From contig OY754470.1 in assembly GCA_963575645.1 (NCBI GenBank), positions 31,168,501 through 31,232,500 of the forward strand: 64,000 nt of DNA. Direction: 5' to 3'. The notes under the pieces were generated by a model. It did not search any database, was not told the origin of the DNA, and was given only the letters and a program-made list of their open reading frames with translations. The position numbers and the translations under genes are program-made. Positions 57,901-64,000 of this stretch are shown one piece after another; within the stretch, counting starts at the first letter, position 1, and every line of letters begins with the position of its first letter. The stretch comes from Xanthostigma xanthostigma. Its lineage: Eukaryota > Arthropoda > Insecta > Raphidioptera > Raphidiidae.

Positions 57901-59636
57901 CATGATTGCATTAGCTACAACCGATTTCAGTTAGCTCTTTCCGCTTGGGTGAGTCGTGTAAAGCAATGTAAAGAATCGTGTGTTCTATTTAAAGCTTTAG
58001 GCCTAGTTTATATGAGAGGCGTTCAACGCGCGTTGGCCCAACGCGCGTTTACAATTTCTATACAATTGTATAGAACTGTTTATATGATAACGCGCGTTCA
58101 ACGCGCCACCAACGCGCGTTATCATGCGTCTTCATGTGTGCTAGGCCTAAGTTTTAAATATATACAGAAACTATACTGACGTTCTGTGAATGCTAACGGT
58201 TACAATGATCTGTTGCAATTATACGACTCACCCATACAGTTATGTACCTACACAAGCAAGATAGATATGAGTTTTTGACGTGATAACGTCTTATAAATTG
58301 ATGAAACACCAGCTGCACGCACGAAAAAGTGTAACGTTCCGCCTGACCCTGTGCGTGCAAGCGAGAGCGCAGTAATGTAGGTATTATTAAATATGATATT
58401 CGAGCGGAATACGTTATCACGTAAAACTATCGTCCGTAAACCGACTTTACAGACAACCAATTTTTTTTTTAGTGAATAAACGTTCTTACCAAGGTCAGAG
58501 AGTTCCCACTTATCTAAAAATTAGGAAAATTTATTTTTCTATGAATTTTCAATGTGTAAAAAAACCTGTGTAAGTGTTAAATTACGTTTTGGCTCGTATG
58601 TTTGTAGTCTGTCTTTATACAAAAAGGTGTAATTTCATGTCGTTCGCAGTAGTTGGGCACAGTTCAGTCATTCGAGCAAGATGATGCATTCATGTTGATT
58701 CAAGTTAAAGCCACCTGCAACACTGCTTTGGACGCGAAAACGAAATATTTTTTAAGGTAAAATGCATTTGACATTGCTATAACTTAGGATAAAAGACCTT
58801 TAAAAAATTGAACTATCGATTTACTTATTCAATGCTACCCTAACACTGCACATAGTTTTACAATCTTCAAAAATGGGAAAGTCGGAAAAGAGCTTTTCGA
58901 TTCGGAATTCACATTGAATCATAGGCGTTAGTTCTGGTAGATCTCTGTATATTCAGCATACATATAAATACATGATATTGGTGGGGCAGAGAATGAACTG
59001 AGAGATATTGTATATTGTGCAGTGAAAGCTTCCCTCTTTGTAGTCCTCAGACCTCAGGGAATAAATTTAGTGGAAGATACTGTCCAAAACAACCAGGAGA
59101 TACAAAGTCAGTCAAAAAAATAAATATCGATAAATAAGACAGATCACAAACACCGACAACTTCCATTGCTCCAATTAAAAAAAAAACTTTCGAATAAAAT
59201 CAAGAAAACACCCAATTATCTTGAGAGCGCCGAACCCGATACAAGTGGGGAACAGGTGGTATTAGCTGTGAGCAATAACCTATCAGGCCTCTTAAACTTT
59301 CTTCAGTGTTTTTATTTATGATTCATGGTGCGGCGATCAGAGTGTCGATGCTGACCAGTATATTTATATGAAAATTAAACACATTTTTAAGAAAGGTGAA
59401 AGTAAAATAATAATAATAGAAGTGTGTTTGCACCACGTGTATGAGAGAGTACAGTAATATGGAAATTCCAAGAAGTTCAACACGAATTAATTAATAAAAC
59501 ATAAAGGTATACTGTATACAAGGTGTTTAGACAACGCACGACTTACTTGACTAAGAACTAATGTTACGTCATCGTTGCGTAATCGTGCTATCATCATGGA
59601 AGCTACTGCAAGAATAAAATCTCCCGCCATTGCGAC
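54770..59636 (-). CDS. PDSS1: Polyprenyl (decaprenyl/nonaprenyl) diphosphate synthase subunit 1, C-terminal part, four exons
   Basis: Catalytic subunit of the mitochondrial trans-prenyltransferase that extends farnesyl/geranylgeranyl diphosphate with isopentenyl diphosphate to make the ubiquinone side chain; in animals it works with PDSS2. Exons 59636-59547, 57774-57643, 56313-56119 and 54991-54770 join in phase 0 to give 212 residues plus a stop. Visible family features are VQGEFMQLGS, NERFAHYLTKTYRKTASL, the second aspartate-rich motif (LVDDLLDF), GKPTAADLKLGLATAPVLFA, and the YPELNPMIMRRF C-terminal block. All introns obey GT-AG. No stop or frameshift interrupts the exons. The first DDxxD motif and the N-terminus are not found up to 64000, so the 5' exons should lie to the right of the window. 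Two AATAAA signals follow the stop. The introns hold palindromic MITEs and other repeats. The assignment by motifs is firm; chain length of the product cannot be told. Confidence 0.95.
55070..55265. repeat. Near-perfect palindrome in PDSS1 last intron
   Basis: Arms of ~93 bp with almost no mismatch: CTTCTTACCACAACAAGTTT at the left and complement at the right, centre CTAAACTGTTTAG. It would form a long hairpin in the pre-mRNA. A second family member is at 60648-60799. Confidence 0.88.
55266..56112 (-). other. PDSS1 intron, rest
   Basis: Intron sequence between the last two exons. A weak inverted pair (AATAGAGTACGC at about 55780, GCGTACTCTA at about 55960) is the only structure noticed. Confidence 0.5.
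56119..56313 (-). CDS. PDSS1: PDSS1 exon with second aspartate-rich motif
   Basis: Sixty-five codons, phase 0 at both ends. Acceptor CAG is at 56314-56316 and donor GTAAAG at 56113-56118. It contains GLGFQLVDDLLDF, the second Asp-rich motif that binds magnesium-isopentenyl diphosphate, followed by MGKPTAADLKLGLAT. The open frame continues a few codons past the donor to a stop in the intron; the splice is preferred because the next exon resumes the family sequence exactly. Confidence 0.95.
56317..57636 (-). other. PDSS1 intron with tRNA-like segment
   Basis: Intron of 1.33 kb. Apart from the tRNA-like segment at 57194-57263 nothing is recognised. Confidence 0.5.
57194..57263 (-). ncRNA. tRNA-derived sequence (SINE head or tRNA pseudogene) in a PDSS1 intron
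   Basis: Minus strand: GCATTGG acceptor-like start, a perfect A-box region TAGCTCAGTGGTAGAA, a possible anticodon loop ATAGCAC, and a weakened B-box GTGTTCAATTACC, then TCAGGTGC pairing imperfectly with the start (two G-T pairs and one mismatch). The overall 70 bp matches tRNA spacing. The changed T-loop (TTCAATT) and poor anticodon stem argue against a working tRNA. Confidence 0.6.
57643..57774 (-). CDS. PDSS1: PDSS1 exon with VQGEFMQLGS and RKTASL motifs
   Basis: Forty-four codons, phase 0 at both ends. Acceptor TAG is at 57775-57777 and donor GTAAGT at 57637-57642. It encodes the conserved helix around EFMQLG and the KTASLIANS segment that lines the product cavity in long-chain prenyl synthases. 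Confidence 0.94.
57998..58149. mobile_element. Short MITE with AACGCGCGTT palindromes, in PDSS1 intron
   Basis: Ends TAGGCCTAG / CTAGGCCTA. Within 152 bp the CpG-rich palindrome AACGCGCGTT occurs four times (58025, 58040, 58089, 58111), plus a partial copy. It stands out in a ~30 per cent GC background. No target duplication found. Confidence 0.7.
58273..58460 (-). mobile_element. Family D short element in PDSS1 intron
   Basis: From TTTTTGACGTGATAACGTCT to GACTTTACAGACAACCAA; nearly the exact complement of 28464-28660. It is the minimal ~190-bp form of the family. Confidence 0.8.
58461..59540 (-). other. PDSS1 intron, remainder
   Basis: No further feature recognised in this part of the 1.77-kb intron. 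Confidence 0.5.
59547..59636 (-). CDS. PDSS1: PDSS1 exon (first one in window)
   Basis: Thirty codons reading VAMAGDFILAVASMM... to ...DDVTLVLSQ. The acceptor CAG is at 59637-59639 and the donor GTAAGT at 59541-59546 (both on the minus strand). It is an internal exon beginning in phase 0 just after the family's RRGK/W-KK block, which must lie in an exon further right. A repeat begins only about 35 bp upstream of the acceptor. Confidence 0.93.
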
Positions 59637-59673
59637 CTGAAACAAAAAAAAATACTATAAGTTCGCACCAAAT

Positions 59674-60335
59674 TTTTGACGTGATAACGTCTTATAAATT
59701 GATGAATCACCAATATTATAAATTGATAAAACACCGGCTGCATGTTCGAAAAAGTGTAACGTAACGTTCCTAACGTTCCGCCTGACCCTGTGCGTGCTTT
59801 TTGCTAATTTCTCGCTCAATTTAAATCAGATCGGTTTGAAACCAGTCTTAAACGAAAGAGGAGAACATTTTACATAGATTTCGTATAACAGAATTTGCCT
59901 AAACAGTTTTTTTATACAAATTTATATAGAAAAATATTTTATACAAATTTATATAGAAAAATAGCTGTATAAATGCAATGTTGTGTAATGCATGGCGCGA
60001 CGCGGTCGGTTGTCTTTGTTTGCCGTACATGGAAATTAGAAGCAAACGTATGTCTTGTCTTAACATGAAAACAGCTGCATTTCTAATGTTTAATTCAATT
60101 TTTTGACATTAGTATATTGTGAAATGCAAAGCCTGCTAAGTTAAGTATTGGAATAACTAATTATTATTAGAACATAATACTTTGTAAGTTGCAAACGTCA
60201 CTTTTGATATTTCTTATCATTCCGACACCAATGATAAGCGGATTGAAACCAAATTTTGGGAGGTTTAGGTTATGTATTACGGAATACGTTATCACGTAAA
60301 ACTATCGTCCGTAAACCGACTTTACAGACAACCAA
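59674..60335 (-). mobile_element. Family D element with foreign middle, upstream of a PDSS1 splice acceptor
   Basis: Left part TTTTTGACGTGATAACGTCT to CCTGTGCGTGC (59674-59806) and right part GGTTATGTATTACGGAATAC to CAACCAA (60268-60335) are family D. The middle (about 59810-60262) matches the repeat at 18640-19090 in inverse orientation. The element starts only ~35 bp from the acceptor at 59637-59639. Confidence 0.7.
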
Positions 60336-60647
60336 TTTTTTTGAAGTGAAAACTTCTTTAGCGGCGTTGTACACTTTTTTTGTAATGGGTAAAAATGTTA
60401 AACTCGCGTCAGGGTCACGTGTCCTGATCGAAAATGCGTAAGACGAAAACTTTTATTTATACAACGTTAGACATCTAGCGTTGAAATATCGTACATAAAA
60501 ATGCAATCTATGATACAAACCATTTTGATCGAAAATTCGGAAGACGTTAATATTCAAGTTTTCACTTCTGCCGGCACTCCCGGAGTGCAAAGGGTTTTTT
60601 TTTATTTATTAAAGGTAACAAAATACAGTAGATGCATATAATTGTAA

Positions 60648-60799
60648 ATAATAAAGAATAGTTACTTCTTACCACAACAGTTTTATTAGCGGATGTACAT
60701 TTCAGGAGCTATACGCTGTCATCTTCAGCATAGCTCCCGAAATGTACATCCGCTAATAAAACTGTTGTGGTAAGAAGAAACTATTCTTTATTTTTTATT
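60648..60799. repeat. Palindrome, second member of the 55070 family
   Basis: Arms around CTTCTTACCACAACA and GGATGTACATTTC, complemented at the right; it lacks the central part present in 55070-55265. Confidence 0.82.
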
Positions 60800-62641
60800 T
60801 TTGTTTCAACCACAGTGCTCTTAATATTATTTTGTATTAGATATAATTGTGTTCGTAACCATTTGGGTGAACGGAGTATGTACGCGATGATTTTGATGCA
60901 AATTCATAAATTTTGTAAGGCGCATATTAGAAATGGAATGATTAGAAGACTGTTACAACACTTTTAGGTATATATTATCAGTTTTTGCTCTTGGCTTTTA
61001 GTCAGCGTAAGCGTTAATGTCAGTTTTGATTAGAACCTTATACTTAAGTTTGGGTACAAATTGAAAGTGTATCAAAGTCCAAATAATCCGACAAATATTT
61101 TGGAACAATCTCAAAAGTACAGGCAGACAAAGGGACCCGCTTAGGATCACGAACAAGCCAGGCTACAAAATAACTGTCTCAAAAATTCATAACTCTTTTT
61201 TTGTAAATTTATATTTTGTGGTTGTTTCAACTAGTAAGCACGATAAAATTTTAATGCGTAACCATCTTGACAAAAAAAGAATTCTAATATATTCAATAAC
61301 TATGACGTTACAATATTACGTCCGTTTATCGGATCGTAAGTGTTGGGTGCCAGTGTGTGTCATTGAAAGATTTAACAGTTCCCGGTATAATAAATAGTCG
61401 ATGGGTAAACGTCCAGTCACTTAGAATGTCTTTTAGACCGGTTTTCTGTACGATAAACATACAGTCCACATCCCTTTAATGTTTATTATGTTGAGATAGA
61501 TGGTACATCAGAGTGCACCAATAATAATACAGAATGTGTCATTTGGAGGTGCTTATTTATATTTCTCTGGCTCATAGATTTAACACATTTATGAAAAATT
61601 AGCTTCTGTCCATGACTTTGCCATGTTTATGTCGGTTAAGACGAAAACTCGAACTTAATTTGAGCACAGCCCGATAAAAAATACCATACACTTTGGTAGG
61701 TAGTACCTAATAAAGTATATTTCATCGGAAACGACTCACCCGTTTTCGAGTGATACTTACAGGCCTTCAAAAATGATCATTTTTGTAAACTTTACGTAAA
61801 ATTTCCATAAATGATCATCTTTGAAGGCCTGTAATTCAAGTATCACATTTACAAAAAAAAAAAAAACAAGATACATATTTTATAGAGAATAAATTTTCCT
61901 ACAAAATTGTTGTGTTCAAAATTTTTTATAATTTTTTTCCAAGGGGTGGAAATCAGGGGGTGGGGGTGGTTTGGCTCATCTGCCTCGAAGACTGAACCTC
62001 TGTACTCGAGGAAGTCTTAACCAGGCCAAAAAAGGGAGGGCGAGTTGGGGGTGGCCAATTTGAAAGGGTTGCAGCACAAAAAAATTATGGGACCCTCACC
62101 ATCGTGTTCAGCAACTTTGAAAACAGTGGGGGGTCTCTAGATTAGCGCTCTGGAAAAGAAAAGGCACCCCTTCCGACTCCTGACCTCGACTATTGGGTCA
62201 CTCTACATGCCTGCATACATGCATGAAAATCAGCTATTTTATAGACTATAGAGAGTAGTGCAAAAAACATTATAACTAAGATGTAGTTTTTGAGAAAGTA
62301 TTTTATACTAATTTTGATAAAAAAAATATAATAACAAAAGCAACAACAAACATCTGTTTCACCTGTATAAAAAAGGGTCTATGTGATTGAAATCACGTTT
62401 ATATACCAAGGCAGACAGATAATTAAACATTAAACAGACGGGCGCATCTTAAAAGCTGATGTGATATCCGTGAGAATTCTTTGACAACTACAAGCACAAT
62501 AAACTTTTTTTATAAAGTTATTTGTCCTTCCTATCATACAATGTTTCAACCAGAATAATTAAATCCATCAAAAACATTTCATGTAAAAAATGCAGACAAG
62601 TCTGGCGTTGGTATTCTATTAAAACATAAATGTGGAAAAAT
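60800..62641. other. No recognised gene
   Basis: Would be an upstream intron of PDSS1 if the gene extends rightwards. A palindrome is at 61763-61846. A G-rich stretch (about 61937-62130) holds GGGGGTGG-type runs. No PDSS1 exon with the first DDxxD motif was found here on either strand. Confidence 0.45.
61763..61846. repeat. Short palindrome, ~32-bp arms
   Basis: TGATACTTACAGGCCTTCAA at the left, complement ending AAGTATCA at the right (one small indel). Confidence 0.65.
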
Positions 62642-63545
62642 AGTACAATCAATCTGGCGAAAAAAAAATCATTTCGTATCAAAACCATCCAAAAAGGTGA
62701 AACTTGGTGAGTCGTTAGATAATGATGAAAAAAAGGTTACCTGGCAATGGCCACCTGGTACCTGTTCAAATAGTCAAAAAAAAACTCAAAAATATTTTGA
62801 AATGCATTTTTCTCAAAAACTATGCATTTTACAGAAAAATTTATTGAACAAAAAATGTAGAGGGCATCGTTATCTATAATTAATGTCATTGGTGCTATGT
62901 TGTACAACAAAAAATGTGCGCAGTAGGTGGCGCTAAAGTGTCAAAAAATGTGTTTTTCCATTTTTTTGCCCTGAAATTTTCATTTTTCAGTTACGATTCA
63001 AATGGAAAAATTGTTCCTTTTTATTTTATAAACAACTTTTATTTCAACATTTTTTTCATACAACTTACTTTTCATACAACTTATTTTCACTTCAACAAGC
63101 TGCAGCTCTGAAACGGTAAGTTGTATGAAAAAAATGTTGAAATAAAAGTTGTTTATAAAATAAAAAGGAACAATTTTTCCATTTGAATCGTAACTGAAAA
63201 ATGAAAATTTCAGGGCAAAAAAATGGAAAAACACATTTTTTGACACTTTAGCGCCACCTACTGCGCACATTTTTTGTTGTACAACATAGCACCAATGACA
63301 TTAATTGTAGATAACGATGCCCTCTACATTTTTTGTTCAATAAATTTTTCTGTAAAATGGATAGTTTTTGAGAAAAATGCATTTCAAAATATTTTTGAGT
63401 TTTTTTTTGACTATTTAAACAGGTATTTGAACAGGTACCAGGTGGCCATTGCCAGGTAACCTTTTTTTTCATCATTCTCTAACGACTCACCAAGTTTCAC
63501 CTTTTTGGGTGGTTTTGTTGAGGTTTTTGCCAGATTGACTGTACT
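62642..63545. mobile_element. Palindromic element, ~0.9 kb, arms ~430 bp
   Basis: AGTACAATCAATCTGGC at the left end returns as its near-complement (one mismatch) at 63545. The arms agree almost base for base (for example GTGCGCAGTAGGTGGCGCTA at 62917 and the complement at 63246), with a ~35-bp centre near 63090. The right arm has a ~10-bp insertion (AACAGGTATTTG-AACAGG). Open frames on the two strands are mirror images, not genes. Confidence 0.87.
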
Positions 63546-63551
63546 AAAAAG

Positions 63552-63627
63552 GAATTGAGATCTAAAAGGGTGCCAGGTTTCCATGTTTTTATGTGTGAAA
63601 ACTTGGCACTCTTTAGATCTCAATTCT
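63552..63627. repeat. Small palindrome next to the 0.9-kb element
   Basis: GAATTGAGATCTAAAAGGGT and the complement around ACTCTTTAGATCTCAATTC; arms ~28 bp. Confidence 0.65.
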
Positions 63628-64000
63628 TTTGAGAGGCTCCTTTTTGCACAATGTTTGTAGTGTGATATCAACGCAAGACTACATTTTTTAAATGAAATGT
63701 TATTGAAGGGATGTCAATTTATTATTTTTGTAGGATAATATTATACCAACATAGAAATTTTACTTCGGCTGTGTGTGCCGCGACATGTTTTTTATACCCA
63801 TAGCGATATACACCTCCCTCTTTGAGAGGATGGTGTAAGGAAAACATTTTTTAATTTTTTCGTTCCGTGTATGTGAAACCCAGCCGCATACCAAATTTCA
63901 GCTTTCTAGGACTGTAAGCCTATAAAAGTCTGTACCTTCCAAACTTTGAGGGGTTGAAGAGAGGAAATCGCAGATTTTTAAATTTTCTTGTCACTTGTGC
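63628..64000. other. No recognised feature to window edge
   Basis: AT-rich; nothing assignable. Confidence 0.5.

Noticed and set aside
60767-60967. 66-codon frame near the 60648 palindrome as a gene
   Set aside because: Begins inside the palindrome arm and has no recognisable motif.
62914-63270. Two similar frames on opposite strands as duplicated genes
   Set aside because: They are the two arms of one palindrome.
59640-64000. Upstream PDSS1 exon with the first DDxxD motif
   Set aside because: I searched by eye on the minus strand for the VHDDVID and RRGK blocks and did not find them; the 5' exons are presumed beyond 64000.

Overview
This is a window of an AT-rich animal nuclear genome, most likely an insect. 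The evidence is one spliced gene with GT-AG introns, a long-LINE/DNA-transposon repeat landscape and no prokaryotic gene organisation. I cannot fix the order or species from sequence alone. Only one host gene is visible. It is the C-terminal part of all-trans polyprenyl diphosphate synthase subunit 1 (PDSS1/COQ1, ubiquinone side-chain synthesis), on the minus strand: four phase-0 exons between 54770 and 59636, with the 5' exons lying beyond the right edge.

Almost everything else is transposable-element sequence, and an unusual amount of it is long inverted repeat. Left part (1-13 kb): a 2.96-kb foldback element (1992-4946) with a 9-bp target duplication and about 15 internal ~138-bp subrepeats, nested in a second inverted-repeat family (family A). 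Then come a 583-bp hAT-type MITE with a perfect 8-bp duplication (6552-7134), a 156-bp tandem array (10.6-11.7 kb) and older LINE-like debris.

Middle part (13-34 kb): a full family A foldback (13852-15245), two solo LTRs (about 15.5-16.03 kb and 25113-25784), another hAT MITE (17140-17996) and several 0.3-1 kb palindromes. A 2.1-kb inverted repeat (22630-24750) carries a broken gene with PIN/FEN-nuclease-like motifs, and its own 3' coding end forms both arms. Further right are a Tc1/mariner-type MITE inside a LINE fragment (26.3-28.4 kb) and a 2-kb element with eight exact 120-bp tandem units, each containing a perfect TGACGTCA. A TTAA-flanked (piggyBac-like) 2.6-kb element (31523-34113) encloses another large palindrome.

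Right part (34-64 kb): a decayed, nearly full-length minus-strand LINE (about 42.17-34.69 kb; CCHC ORF1, AP-endonuclease, reverse transcriptase with YADD, RNase H) is split by a 1.92-kb TG...CA element with a GATAT duplication, and a tRNA-like unit follows at its 3' end. A second foldback copy (42.57-46.46 kb) is broken by a family A copy and a 156-bp-repeat element. Then come adjacent hairpins (47.2-47.5 kb), a third hAT MITE (48052-48885), a Tc1-type MITE (52166-52938) and a palindrome (53209-54070). The PDSS1 exons follow, with palindromes and other repeats in their introns, and further palindromes run to the right edge.

The elements are nested, so relative ages can be read: family A is older than the foldback at 1992, the LINE is older than the 1.92-kb LTR-like insert, and the 24920 MITE is older than its solo LTR. 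Every mobile coding region seen is broken by stops or frameshifts. Only the PDSS1 exons look intact.
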